Shown here one piece after another: positions 19,074 through 27,935 of a stretch of 64,000 nt of DNA. The DNA is taken from NCBI GenBank assembly GCA_963666295.1, contig OY762707.1:558001-622000 (forward strand). Direction: 5' to 3'. The notes under the pieces are model-generated. The model was not told the origin of the DNA. It saw nothing but the letters and a program-made list of their open reading frames with translations, and searched no databases. Within the stretch, counting starts at the first letter, position 1. Each line of letters opens with the position of its first letter. The translations under genes and the position numbers were made by a program. The DNA comes from QZKY01 sp963666295. Its GTDB lineage: Bacteria; Pseudomonadota; Gammaproteobacteria; Burkholderiales; Burkholderiaceae_D.

Positions 19074-19438
19074 TCTCGCACCCGCCGGAATGTCATGTAA
19101 TGATCCGCCGTGTAGTAAAACTCTGATTTCATGGTCGGCGAGCCGCCTGACACGATTCTACGCGCACCACGCATCTTCGCACCCGGCGTTTTGACCGTGT
19201 ACTCACGATAATAGCCGCGCCGCTTTCTTGGCAAATGTTTCTCGTAATTATTGAAAATGTAGCCGTCTTTTTTATAGGGGAACGGACCGCCCTGCTTGAT
19301 CAATGCAATCGTTTCTCTGGCTTCAGGCGGCAACTGATCCGCAGGTATATCCCCCAACAAACCCTTGGCTTGAACGGAAAACGAAAAACACAAGGCCAAC
19401 AGGTAAAGCGAGCATTTTCCAAAAATGGTCTTGCGCAC
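19070..19438 (-). CDS. Secreted guanyl-specific ribonuclease (barnase/RNase Sa family)
   Basis: Small exported RNase that cleaves after guanosine. 122 residues: signal peptide over about the first 24 (MRKTIFGKCSLYLLALCF, then VQA cleavage), then a mature domain with LPPEARETIALI, GPFPYKKDGYIFNN, YYREYTVKTPG with the catalytic Glu, RGARRIV with the catalytic Arg, and TADHYMTF with the catalytic His. This matches the Streptomyces RNase Sa motif order. No internal disulfide cysteines are seen in the mature part. Paired with the downstream barstar. Confidence 0.9.
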   Translation of the reverse strand: MRKTIFGKCSLYLLALCFSFSVQAKGLLGDIPADQLPPEARETIALIKQGGPFPYKKDGYIFNNYEKHLPRKRRGYYREYTVKTPGAKMRGARRIVSGGSPTMKSEFYYTADHYMTFRRVRE

Positions 19439-19504
19439 TCTGACTCCCCTTTCAAATGCGACTGCAAATAAAAACGTAGACTAACGCGTGATGGCAGGCA
19501 TCCA

Positions 19505-20353
19505 TCAACGACACCCATGCCAGACAGCGCCAGTCACCCGCTCTAATCCAGCCAGGTCACGCCACGTCCGCACTTGCTTGAAACCCGCCGCCTGCACCAT
19601 TTCACGCACGGCAGCGCCCTGATCATATCCATGCTCCATCAGCAACCACCCTGACGGCTCCAGATGGTTAGGCGCGCCATTTACAATCTGGCGCAATGCC
19701 TGCAAACCATCATCAAAATCGGTCAAGGCATCCTGCGGTTCGAATCGCAAGTCACCCTGCCGCAAATGCACATCATCTTGTTGTATGTAAGGCGGGTTGG
19801 ACACTATCACTGAAAAGGTCGCCCCTCTCTCCAATGCACCGTACCAATCGCTATGCAAAAAAAGAACCGGTTTTTTGCGACGAGGCAACAAGTTAGTCGC
19901 ATTAACGTGCGCCACTTCCAGCGCCGCTTGGCTTGCGTCCAGCGCGATAACCGAAACATCCGTACGTTCATGCGCAACGGCAATGGCGATGGCACCGGAA
20001 CCCGTCCCCAGATCCAGCAACTTGCCAGCAGGCGGCAAGTGCTCAAGCGCCAGATCAACCAGCAATTCGGTTTCGTGACGCGGAATCAACACGTCTGGCG
20101 TAACCTTGAATTCCAGCCCATAAAATTCGCGCTTGCCAATAATATAAGCAATCGGCTCGCCCTGTAAACGCCGCGAAAAGACATCGCGAACCCGCGTAGC
20201 CTCTTCCGCTGTAATCGTTCGCTTCGATTGGGTAATGAGCTGAACGCGCGTCAGATACAGCGCGAATCCGAGCAAAATCCGAGCTTCCAACGGATCAAGT
20301 AACGACATTCGCTGCAAGGCATCAATTGTTACTCCCGGCTCAATTTCAGACAC
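19505..20353 (-). CDS. prmC: Peptide chain release factor N5-glutamine methyltransferase
   Basis: Methylates the GGQ glutamine of RF1 and RF2. The Rossmann methyltransferase domain has LLDLGTGSGAIAIAVA and the active-site NPPY in IVSNPPYIQ. The N-terminal helical domain includes RVFSRRLQGEPIAYIIGKREF. I start at a GTG (VSEIEPG) overlapping the dsbB end by eight bases and preceded by AAGG, giving 282 aa, like the family. A longer frame would overlap dsbB by about 75 bases. Its substrate gene prfA lies two genes away. Confidence 0.92.
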   Translation of the reverse strand: MSEIEPGVTIDALQRMSLLDPLEARILLGFALYLTRVQLITQSKRTITAEEATRVRDVFSRRLQGEPIAYIIGKREFYGLEFKVTPDVLIPRHETELLVDLALEHLPPAGKLLDLGTGSGAIAIAVAHERTDVSVIALDASQAALEVAHVNATNLLPRRKKPVLFLHSDWYGALERGATFSVIVSNPPYIQQDDVHLRQGDLRFEPQDALTDFDDGLQALRQIVNGAPNHLEPSGWLLMEHGYDQGAAVREMVQAAGFKQVRTWRDLAGLERVTGAVWHGCR

Positions 20354-20828
20354 GTCTGCGCCTTGCCCTGGTTTGAATAATGATGTGCACCAATGCCAGC
20401 GACACCAGCAAAAAAGCAACAATCGCCCATTGGGGTGTGGTCAACCCCAGGATCACCTTTTCTTGCGCACAAGAACCCCTCGCAGCAAACATCGAAGGAA
20501 ACCAGCGTGCTGTCACAAAATGGTTCAGCGCATCTTCCAGAACGTCTGCGCCACAAGTCAGACTCGGCCTGGCGCTCGTCCATATTTGCCATCCCGAAAG
20601 GCCGAGGCCGCTCAGTGAAAACAAGAGGGCAAAAACCGACGGAATCTGCGGCGTGGGCAGCGCCCAGCCAACAAGACAGCACGTAGCAATCATCAGAAAA
20701 ACGTAGCGCTGCATCACACACCATGAACAGGGCGCAATATTCAGATAGTGCTGCAAGTAATACGCGATGCCGACACAAGCCACACTATAAGTGACAATCA
20801 AAAGGAGCATGTGGCGCGGTTTACTCAT
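20346..20828 (-). CDS. dsbB: Disulfide bond formation protein B
   Basis: Inner-membrane quinone reductase that reoxidises DsbA. About 160 residues with four hydrophobic segments. The first periplasmic loop carries the CSWC motif (the CxxC that passes electrons to quinone). The second loop has a Cys pair, SLTCGADV and RGSCAQE. I start at MSKPRHMLLL, preceded by GGTGGAAG, rather than 15 codons upstream. Overlaps prmC slightly; the two are probably translated together. Confidence 0.9.
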   Translation of the reverse strand: MSKPRHMLLLIVTYSVACVGIAYYLQHYLNIAPCSWCVMQRYVFLMIATCCLVGWALPTPQIPSVFALLFSLSGLGLSGWQIWTSARPSLTCGADVLEDALNHFVTARWFPSMFAARGSCAQEKVILGLTTPQWAIVAFLLVSLALVHIIIQTRARRRRV

Positions 20829-21040
20829 GAACTTCCACCTTTCAACACTCGCGAACTTACGACCTCTTACCATTAAGACTCAAACGTCATTTCTTGTGCT
20901 GCAATTAGAACGCTTACCCGATAGCCATTAACAGCACACCTGAAGGAATTGAACATCATTTTAACCAAACACCACATCCGTACCATTGTTAAATCTGCGC
21001 CGCGGAGCAAATACGAAATTGTAGTGGCTAACCCTTGAAA

Positions 21041-22120
21041 TTAACCCTCACCCATTTCAGCCAATAGCTCTGCCTGATGCTCTGTTGCCAACGCCTTGGT
21101 CAACTCCTCCAGATCGCCGTCCATAATGAAATCAAGCTTGTAAAGCGTCAAGCCGATCCGATGATCCGTCATGCGCCCTTGTGGAAAATTGTACGTACGA
21201 ATGCGCTCGCTTCGGTCACCAGAGCCGATCAGGCTCTTGCGCGTCGCCGCTTCCTTTGCCTGTTGCTCGCGCAACTGAGCATCCCGAATTCGCGCTGCCA
21301 GAACCTGCAATGCTTGTGCCTTGTTTTTATGTTGGCTGCGACCATCCTGGCACTCGACCACAATCCCGGTTGGCAAGTGGGTCACGCGCACTGCAGAATC
21401 GGTCTTGTTCACATGCTGACCACCCGCACCCGATGCGCGATAGGTATCGATGCGCAAGTCTGCCGGGTTGATCTGCACATCGTCCAGTTCATCCACTTCA
21501 GGCATAACCGCCACGGTACAAGCAGAGGTATGAATGCGTCCCTGTGTTTCCGTTACCGGCACACGCTGAACGCGATGCCCGCCGGACTCGAACTTCATCT
21601 TTGAGTACGCGCCATGACCAATCAGGCGCACAATAACTTCGCGATACCCACCGACATCTGAGGGCGACTCGGAAATAATTTCCACTTGCCAACGGTTTCT
21701 TTCCGCAAAACGGGTATACATGCGCAACAGGTCGCCCGCAAACAACGCCGACTCGTCGCCGCCTGTGCCCGCACGAATTTCAAGATAAATATTGCGCTCG
21801 TCATTCGGGTCTTTCGGCAAAAGCATTGTTTGCAATTCTGCCTCCAAAGCCGACATGCGCTCGCTCGATGAGGCCATTTCCTCTTGCGCAAACTCCTTCA
21901 TTTCAGGGTCGGAGAGCATTTCCTGCGCAACCTTCAAATCGTCTGATGCGTGTAAATAGTCGGCATACAGCTCCACCAACGGCGACAGTTCTGCATGTTC
22001 GCGCGTCAACTTGAGATATTGATCACGGTCGGAAATAATTTCCTCCTGCATCAACAACTCATTTACTTCTGTTAATCGATCCGCCAAATGGTCAAGCTTT
22101 GTCAGCAACGAGGGTTTCAT
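21041..22120 (-). CDS. prfA: Peptide chain release factor 1
   Basis: Reads UAA and UAG. 359 residues with the universal GGQ motif in ASGAGGQHVNKTDSAVR and the EIRAGTGGDESALFAGDL segment of domain 2, and the RSERIRTYNFPQGRMTDHR segment. Length matches E. coli RF1 (360). The usual upstream partner hemA is absent here; a 296-base gap with no convincing gene separates it from a response-regulator gene. Confidence 0.97.
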   Translation of the reverse strand: MKPSLLTKLDHLADRLTEVNELLMQEEIISDRDQYLKLTREHAELSPLVELYADYLHASDDLKVAQEMLSDPEMKEFAQEEMASSSERMSALEAELQTMLLPKDPNDERNIYLEIRAGTGGDESALFAGDLLRMYTRFAERNRWQVEIISESPSDVGGYREVIVRLIGHGAYSKMKFESGGHRVQRVPVTETQGRIHTSACTVAVMPEVDELDDVQINPADLRIDTYRASGAGGQHVNKTDSAVRVTHLPTGIVVECQDGRSQHKNKAQALQVLAARIRDAQLREQQAKEAATRKSLIGSGDRSERIRTYNFPQGRMTDHRIGLTLYKLDFIMDGDLEELTKALATEHQAELLAEMGEG

Positions 22121-22416
22121 ATTTCTTGGTATATGGAGTCAATAAAATTCGCAAGGCGCGAAGAACTTCGGCTTCCGCAAAAGCCCATAAGTCAAATGGG
22201 TCGCGGTCTTGCTAACGTTGCGTGAGAAAAAGCTGCGGCAATGCTGTCATTTGCACACGCTGCTCCTGAGAGTGCGCTGAACAAAGCCGCCCGGGTGCAA
22301 CAAAACGCGTTGCGCTCTTTTTGACAGTATCAGAGATAAAAATCTGCATGCTAACAAAGTGAACAGAAAAGACCGAGTGACGATTATAGCTCGTTGCTCC
22401 CCGTTTATTTAAGGGA

Positions 22417-23127
22417 TCAGGAAACCGCCTTCTCATTCACCTGCTCCAACACATAGCCGTACCCATAAACCGATGCCAGGCGAAAACCCGAGCCTGACCG
22501 CAAGTGCAGCTTGCGACGAACACGCGCCATATGGGTATCAACACTGCGAAAATCCGGATCCACATCAGCGCCCATCCCCCACACCGCATCGAGCATCGTT
22601 GCGCGGGACAGCGGTTGTCCAAGATGCTGAAAAAGCAACAACGCCAGTTCAAATTCCTTTTGCGCCAATCTGATCTCGCGCCCACCGACAGTCAGTCGCA
22701 TGGCCTGCATATCGAATACAAAAGCACCCACCTTTAATTGCGCCGATGGCGTCCGATCAGGCCATGCACGCCTCAATAAGACTTGCACACGCAACGCGAG
22801 ATCGGAAGGCTGGGAGACAGACCGGAGACAATAGTCATCCAGACCAGCATCCAGCAATGACAAAATGGTTTCCGAATCAGGTATCTCCACCAGCAGCAAC
22901 GCCGGAATCCTGACTGGCGACCGCTCCCGCAAATGGCGCAATATCTCAGGCAGCGGCATCTCGGCCGTTGCACTATCCAATATAAGTAAATCGCATTGCG
23001 CAGACGGAAGCCAACTGAAGAAGGCCTCTGCCCGACTGAATATATGACACTCGTGTCCGGCGCCACTCAAAGTGCCTTTCAGTATTTCAGCTTGAGCGTA
23101 ATCTGGATCAAGAAGTGCAATATTCAT
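22417..23127 (-). CDS. OmpR/PhoB-type response regulator with a degenerate receiver
   Basis: 236 residues. The receiver-like domain (about 1-120) keeps the acidic pair (LLDPD) and the phospho-acceptor position (D51 in LLILD). The conserved Thr/Ser is replaced (LLLVE) and the conserved Lys is absent (DYCLRSVSQ). The C-terminal winged helix (about 135-230) is intact, with LAQKEFELALLLFQH, VDTHMARVRRKL and SVYGYGYVLEQ. No histidine kinase gene is adjacent. DNA binding is near certain; phosphorylation control is doubtful. Confidence 0.85.
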   Translation of the reverse strand: MNIALLDPDYAQAEILKGTLSGAGHECHIFSRAEAFFSWLPSAQCDLLILDSATAEMPLPEILRHLRERSPVRIPALLLVEIPDSETILSLLDAGLDDYCLRSVSQPSDLALRVQVLLRRAWPDRTPSAQLKVGAFVFDMQAMRLTVGGREIRLAQKEFELALLLFQHLGQPLSRATMLDAVWGMGADVDPDFRSVDTHMARVRRKLHLRSGSGFRLASVYGYGYVLEQVNEKAVS

Positions 23128-23311
23128 TTTTTCTGTAGCGCATCATCAGCGAACATAAAGTGCAAAATAGCTTGCCCATTATAAGAGCTGCCAGAAAAAA
23201 TCTCCGGCGGCGCCTCTTTTATTCCTCACTCAAAACAAGTGCCTCACACAATATGCCGGATACTGTTAACATTGCCCGCTGAACATTCTCAAAAACGGCA
23301 ACGCTTAAAAT

Positions 23312-23590
23312 ATGGAAGCTTTACAAAAACTCAGCCAAAACCGCTACCTGCGCTTTGCTCTTGCTGGTCTCTGCTTCATGCTCTTTTCCCAAGGAGTCAT
23401 GCGACTCGTATATCAGCAATCCAAATATGACCTGATTCGCGGCGTCGGCGAAGTACTGCTTTGGGGCGGCTGGGCTATCGTCAATATTGCCCATCCATTT
23501 GGCAAGAAAATACCAAAAGTCAATTTCGCTATCAACATCGGCCTGGTTTTTGTCATCTTGAGCTGGATTACTCAAGCGATGCAGCGCTAG
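23312..23590 (+). CDS. Small inner-membrane protein of unknown function
   Basis: 92 residues, basic at both ends, with two clear transmembrane stretches (about residues 14-32 and 68-86) and a third weaker one (about 45-58, LLWGGWAIVNIAH). I do not recognise a family. The ribosome site is weak (purine-poor before the ATG). Coding is supported by composition and by the lack of any alternative gene, not by homology. Confidence 0.6.
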   Translation: MEALQKLSQNRYLRFALAGLCFMLFSQGVMRLVYQQSKYDLIRGVGEVLLWGGWAIVNIAHPFGKKIPKVNFAINIGLVFVILSWITQAMQR

Positions 23591-24004
23591 AAAAGAAACT
23601 ATCTTGCACTCTGCCGCTGACCGACGACCGCTCAAAACCAGGCAAAGCGGATACTTTTACAAGCCCGTCTCAGCGCAGTCGAAAACCCGGCTGCCACACA
23701 AATAAGCAAACTCGTGCAGCAGTGAAGATTATTTCTGCAAGGAAACATAAAATTTGCGGAAAATCAAGGCGAAACGGAACGCTTGTCCGTAACAATGGGA
23801 AACACATGAAACAAACTATACAAAGAATCGTATACCGAACTCATGTTGTTTAGCATAACAGTTTGCCTGAGGTTAAAAGCCAGGCATATGCGCTTTGTCA
23901 CCTGAAATTCAAGTCCTATCAAGTCTGCAAAACCATTTCTTTGCAAAGGAAGATTGATAGCCGCATCCACGATTTGCGATCAAATTCAATGAAGGGGAAG
24001 TGCC
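23591..24004. other. Intergenic stretch with no recognised feature
   Basis: 414 bases between two small genes. Short open frames occur on both strands, but none has a convincing ribosome site or protein-like composition. I see no strong hairpin, tRNA or repeat. The promoter of the following exported protein must lie in its 3-prime part. Confidence 0.5.
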
Positions 24005-24241
24005 ATGAAAGCAACATTTCTTTCCAGGACTGCATCCAAAGCAGTCATGCTGATTGTTGTAAGCATGATTGCATACGGTTTCTCTTTGAGTTTCGCATCC
24101 GGTTCAAAGAGCAGTCATTTTTCGTTTATCAAATCAGCACACGCTGAAACGCAGCAAAAAGCAAGCAACCGTCCTGATACCCGTGATGAAAATTATGGCC
24201 AGATTAGCGCGAATGAGTTGAGGTACTTTCTAAAACCCTAA
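24005..24241 (+). CDS. Small exported protein of unknown function
   Basis: 78 residues. An N-terminal basic segment is followed by a hydrophobic core (VMLIVVSMIAYGFSLSFA), then AHA-type cleavage around residue 46 (IKSAHAETQQK) or earlier. The tail is polar, with RPDTRDENYGQISANELRYF. Preceded by GGGGAAG at good spacing and followed by a solid terminator. The family is not recognised. Confidence 0.65.
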   Translation: MKATFLSRTASKAVMLIVVSMIAYGFSLSFASGSKSSHFSFIKSAHAETQQKASNRPDTRDENYGQISANELRYFLKP

Positions 24242-24314
24242 CTGGACATCCACACCAACGAAACACCCGCTTGCCCCATAAAGGTTCAAAAAACACTTTT
24301 CGGAAGCAAGCACC

Positions 24315-24347
24315 AAAAAAGAGGCGCTGTTCCAGTGCCTCTTTTTT
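24315..24347 (+). terminator. Rho-independent terminator behind the small exported protein
   Basis: Arms AAAAAAGAGGC and GCCTCTTTTTT separated by GCTGTTCCAGT-like loop sequence, ending in a T-run on the plus strand about 75 bases after the stop codon. Confidence 0.85.
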
Positions 24348-24581
24348 AATTTCACAATACCCAGCCACGCTCACATATCTTCATGCTTACCCATAGCACC
24401 GGCAAAAAGCTGGCACAAATCATGCACAAGGGAAAGCGTCACACTCCTGAAATACCGCACACGTATCTTTCGCACAAGAAACAAGTAGTTTTACCCAAGC
24501 AAGCTGGTTTTTTGCCCAAAGATAAGCAATCAATTTATTTTCGAAAGCATTTTACAAACTCACCATCAACAGGAGAACGCC

Positions 24582-24671
24582 ATGAAAACAGCAAGATTTT
24601 CCAAAATACTCATTGCAACCGTAGCACTGTTGATAACAATCAGCGCAATCTCTACGAGTTGTTCGCGCTGA
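24582..24671 (+). pseudogene. Small lipoprotein-like gene cut by the IS21 element (5-prime part)
   Basis: Good ribosome site AGGAG six bases before ATG. The frame encodes a signal-peptide-like stretch, MKTARFSKILIATVALLITI then SAISTS. A stop occurs four codons later, and those last codons come from the IS end (the IS begins at 24660). The apparent lipobox Cys (ISTSC) is therefore contributed by the IS and may be accidental. The downstream host sequence at 27208 resumes in the same reading frame for 60 more codons, consistent with one interrupted gene of about 86 codons. The 170 bases before it and 340 bases since the previous gene contain only the terminator. Confidence 0.5.
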
Positions 24672-24794
24672 TTGAAATTTGACCCACCGTGCCGATTGAA
24701 TTTTGACCCAGGGTCGGAAGCTGCATTTTGGTATGGCAGCTGTGGATAAGTTTAACAAATAGCCAGTTTTTTATTACCTCCTTTTTTCATTTCC

Positions 24795-25589
24795 TTAGCA
24801 TTGGGTTTCGGCGTTTTTATTCTTTCTGGCCTGCTCTCTTGATTTGATGCGAGACTTTGCTGCCAGACTGCTGTGCTGAAAGCGATACGACTCGTTGCCG
24901 GTTTCAACGATATGGCAATGATGAGTCAGGCGATCAAGAAGCGCCGTTGTCATTTTGCTGTCGCCAAATACGCTGGACCACTCCGAGAAACTCAGATTCG
25001 TGGTGATGGCCACACTGGTGTGTTCGTAAAGTTTAGAGAGCAAATGAAACAGCAAGGCACCGCCGACCTGACTGAACGGCAGGTATCCCAACTCATCGAG
25101 TATGACGAGATCCACACGCATCAGGGAGCGTGCAATCCGACCGGCATTACCATCGCGCTTTTCCTTTTCCAGCATGTTGGCCAGATCGACTGTGGAATGA
25201 AACCGCACACGCTTGCTGTGCTGGGTTATTCCGCTTATCGCAATGGCTGTAGCAAGGTGCGTCTTGCCGGTGCCGGGTCCGCCAATGAACACGACGTTTT
25301 GTGCATGGTCTGCAAACTCCATCGTTGCCAGTTGCCTGATCAGCGGTTGGTCAACTTTGCTAAGCGCAAAATCAAAGCCCGCTAGGTCGCGATGCACTGG
25401 AAACCGTGCTGCTCGCATCTGGTTGGTGATTGAGCGCATGTGGCGGTCTGTATTCTCGGCTTGAAGCAGGTGTTCAATCAGCCATTTCGATGTTTGAGTG
25501 GAAGATGGTTCATTCACCGTCAAATCCGCCCACGCACTGACCATGCCGTGCAGGCGCAATGCCTTGAGTTCTGTTGCAACATCACGCAT
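24795..25589 (-). CDS. istB: IS21 helper ATPase IstB
   Basis: AAA+ protein that acts with IstA in target capture. 264 residues: N-terminal helical region (MRDVATELKALRLHGMVSAW), Walker A GGPGTGKTHLATAIA, Walker B LVILDELGYLPFSQ, and sensor segment TTNLSFSEW with the following FGDSKMTTALLDRL typical of IstB. It overlaps istA by eight bases, the usual translational coupling in IS21. Confidence 0.96.
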   Translation of the reverse strand: MRDVATELKALRLHGMVSAWADLTVNEPSSTQTSKWLIEHLLQAENTDRHMRSITNQMRAARFPVHRDLAGFDFALSKVDQPLIRQLATMEFADHAQNVVFIGGPGTGKTHLATAIAISGITQHSKRVRFHSTVDLANMLEKEKRDGNAGRIARSLMRVDLVILDELGYLPFSQVGGALLFHLLSKLYEHTSVAITTNLSFSEWSSVFGDSKMTTALLDRLTHHCHIVETGNESYRFQHSSLAAKSRIKSREQARKNKNAETQC

Positions 25590-27093
25590 GGTTATCCTCC
25601 GTCATGTCTGCAACTTCATGCCTGAGCTGGTCGTAACGGTCAGTATTAGCAAGCGGTGCTTCCTTGAGCTTCAAGGTCGTTTCCACGCAAGGCGGCATTG
25701 GTGCAGCGTTAAGTCTGGCCAGCACATTGAGAACATGCTCTGCGCTGAGCACGCCGGATTCAAGCACGAGTTCTACTGCCACCAATACTGAACCCAGACC
25801 TGCTGTTGGCACTGCCGAAAGTACTTGCGCCATAAGCCGATCACCGCCTTCACGGCGCATCAAGCCAAACTTGAGTTGCTTGAGTGACGCAGGCATGTCT
25901 GCAAAGGGTGCGCCATTCCTCAGTGCGCCGGGCTTGCGCTCAAGGAGCGGGATGTAGTGCTGCCAGTCGTAACAAACCTGCCCACGCTCAAACAGCCGCT
26001 CATGGCTGGCAACGACAGCATCGTGCGCCACCACATTGATTCGATCAGGATAAATGCGCACACTGACCATCTGGCCGGACAACTCGCATGGCACGGAGTA
26101 GCGGTTGCGTAGTACGGATACCAAGCAGGTGCTTGATACTCGGGCCGGCTTTTCTACATAACCGTCAAAAGCGGTCGGCATCGGCATCATGTCGCTGCGC
26201 TCTTGTTCCAGTATTTCGGCAATGGAGAATGTCTTATGCTCTGGATGGCGCAGTTCACCCCATAATGCCTTGCACTTGTCTGCCAGCCAGACGTTGAGTT
26301 CTGCAAAGGAGCCAAACTTCCGATCCCGCGCTTCTAGCCAGATTCGCCTGCGGCTGTCCTGGACATTCTTCTCGACAACGCCTTTCTCCCAACCTGAAGC
26401 CACATTGCAAAAGTCAGGATCGAACAGGTAGTGGCCGCACATGACGGCAAAGCGTGCGTTAACCACGCGCCCCTTGCCTTTGTTGACCTTGTCGACCGCT
26501 GTCTTCATGTTGTCGTATATCCCGCGTCGCGGAATGCCGCCTAGAGCAGCGAAAGCGCGGGTATGCGCATCAAACAGCATTTCGTGCCCTTGGCTCGGAT
26601 AGGCGACCAGCCAAAAGGCACGACTGGCGCAGAGCTTGAGGTGCGCAACTTGTATCCGGCGATATATCCCGCCAATCACCAGTCCTTCTTCGCTCCAGTC
26701 GAATTGAAATGCTTCGCCGAATCCGAACGTGAGCGGCACGAACGCCGTGTGCGCCTTGCCTTCGATTTCTTTCCAATCGCGTATAAAGGCAGTGAGCTGG
26801 CTATATCCGCCTTCATAGCCTTCAGCCCTGATTTGTGCAAACAGCGCTTTGGCGGTGCGTCGGTTTTGTTTGGAACGGTGAAGATCGGCTTGAAGTGCCT
26901 GCCTGATCGTGGCGTGATACGGGGAAAGCTTGCTGACTTTCTTGTCCCTGACGTACTTCGGTTGTTTAACAACTTCAGGCTTCCTGAGCCACTTGCGTAC
27001 CGTGTTACGCGACAGCCCAGTGCGCTTGGCAATGGCGTGCAGCGACATCTCGTCGCGAAAATACATCCTTCTTATCTTGCTCAAAATTTCCAT
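25582..27093 (-). CDS. istA: IS21 transposase IstA
   Basis: DDE transposase of 503 residues. The N-terminal helix-turn-helix is MSLHAIAKRTGLSRNTVRKW. The rve-type catalytic core shows FQFDWSEEG (first Asp), GGIPRRGIYDNMKTAV (second Asp) and a later Glu in the VEKNVQDSRR region. The C-terminal Mu-type beta domain follows. I chose the ATG at MEILSKIRR, preceded by AAAGGTGATC; a GTG three codons earlier exists. The frame is complete, so the element may still be active. Confidence 0.95.
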   Translation of the reverse strand: MEILSKIRRMYFRDEMSLHAIAKRTGLSRNTVRKWLRKPEVVKQPKYVRDKKVSKLSPYHATIRQALQADLHRSKQNRRTAKALFAQIRAEGYEGGYSQLTAFIRDWKEIEGKAHTAFVPLTFGFGEAFQFDWSEEGLVIGGIYRRIQVAHLKLCASRAFWLVAYPSQGHEMLFDAHTRAFAALGGIPRRGIYDNMKTAVDKVNKGKGRVVNARFAVMCGHYLFDPDFCNVASGWEKGVVEKNVQDSRRRIWLEARDRKFGSFAELNVWLADKCKALWGELRHPEHKTFSIAEILEQERSDMMPMPTAFDGYVEKPARVSSTCLVSVLRNRYSVPCELSGQMVSVRIYPDRINVVAHDAVVASHERLFERGQVCYDWQHYIPLLERKPGALRNGAPFADMPASLKQLKFGLMRREGGDRLMAQVLSAVPTAGLGSVLVAVELVLESGVLSAEHVLNVLARLNAAPMPPCVETTLKLKEAPLANTDRYDQLRHEVADMTEDNHA

Positions 27094-27207
27094 GGTGATC
27101 ACCTTTTATCTCCCGCCTAATAATTAAGCAGGACTAGTAAAACACCTGGGTCAATTTTGAATCAGCACAACACCCTTAAATGGGTCAATTTTCGGTCAGC
27201 GGCAACA

Positions 27208-27390
27208 TACATAATGTGTACACACGGCATTCAGCAGACAAAAATAGGCCGCCAAATTCATTTGAAAATTTCTACCGTGGCCAATTTCAGGGTGAGCATG
27301 GCCATTCCCATGCCAACAAAACAGTCGATTGACATGGGTGCAGGCGAAACCTATACTCCACTTGCAAGTATTAGCAATAAGTTTCACTAA
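27208..27390 (+). pseudogene. Probable 3-prime remnant of the small gene interrupted by IS21
   Basis: Starting right after the IS end, the host frame continues in phase with the truncated gene on the other side. It encodes about 60 residues ending with SIDMGAGETYTPLASISNKF-type sequence, then TAA, then a terminator-like hairpin. No ribosome site or start of its own is convincing. The reconstruction is an inference; a chance in-phase match has odds of about one in three. Confidence 0.35.
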
Positions 27391-27424
27391 CGGCCATCGT
27401 GTTAGCGCACTTTGGTCGTTTTTT
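27389..27424 (+). terminator. Probable terminator after the interrupted small gene
   Basis: Arms AACGGCCA and TGGTCGTT (one G-T pair) with a 16-base loop, followed by a run of T on the plus strand. The remaining sequence to 27543 contains two T-rich, purine-poor stretches and no gene. Confidence 0.55.
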
Positions 27425-27543
27425 ATTCAAAGGTTGCCGTGTGCAGTCCTCCTTTTTTGTTTAAATAAATAATCACTCCCTGACCTCAGGGAAAGCGTCT
27501 TGGACTTACCTAATTAGTTACTTTCTTTTTCATTCCCTCCTTT

Positions 27544-27816
27544 CTAATCTTCCATCTGTTCCAGATTTTCCTGCTGTAGACCAGCAAGCCAAGCAGCAAC
27601 TTCGCTAGAAAAAGCAAATTTTCCTTTTCTTCTAGGCAGCTCAAACACTCTCACAGGCAGCACACCTCGTTTTGATGCCTGACGAAATGCAGCAGCGGAT
27701 TTGTAACCCAAACATCGCACGAGATCGCTTCCACTAATCAGTGGGCCAAACTGCTCAACAAGTTCATACGCGTTTACCCAGGAACTATCCGTACTCCGCT
27801 GTTTATTCCGTTCCAT
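27544..27816 (-). CDS. Small helix-turn-helix-like DNA-binding protein
   Basis: 90 residues, with a central segment ISGSDLVRCLGYKSAAAFRQ followed by a basic turn (RRKGKFAFSSEVAAWL). This resembles excisionase/MerR-like winged helices that choose a site and then a wing. The family cannot be named securely. It is divergent from the 311-aa gene with a 119-base shared promoter gap, so it may regulate that gene. The composition is more AT-rich than the core genes. Confidence 0.55.
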   Translation of the reverse strand: MERNKQRSTDSSWVNAYELVEQFGPLISGSDLVRCLGYKSAAAFRQASKRGVLPVRVFELPRRKGKFAFSSEVAAWLAGLQQENLEQMED

Positions 27817-27935
27817 ATATTCAGTCGTAAATTGTTATTAGTAGTAGTTGTGCGCTGTCACGCTCAGTTCATTTATAGTTCTAATTATTCGCAATCAGTA
27901 AACCCAACGCCACCCGTCACGAAATAATTAATTTC

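Larger units (their letters stand above)
24660..27207 (-). mobile_element. IS21-family insertion sequence
   Basis: About 2.55 kb with istA and istB on the minus strand. The terminal inverted repeats can be read directly. The left end starts TGTTCGCGCTGATTG and the right end, on the opposite strand, starts TGTTGCCGCTGACCG; both run on to a TTGACCCA block, with about 22 of 27 positions equal. A second inner copy of the GATT-AA-TTGACCCA repeat follows at each end, the multiple terminal repeat layout known for IS21. No target duplication is obvious in the immediate flanks. Confidence 0.92.

Noticed and set aside
22212..22436. Small open frame between prfA and the response regulator
   Set aside because: Overlaps the regulator end, no ribosome site, composition not protein-like.
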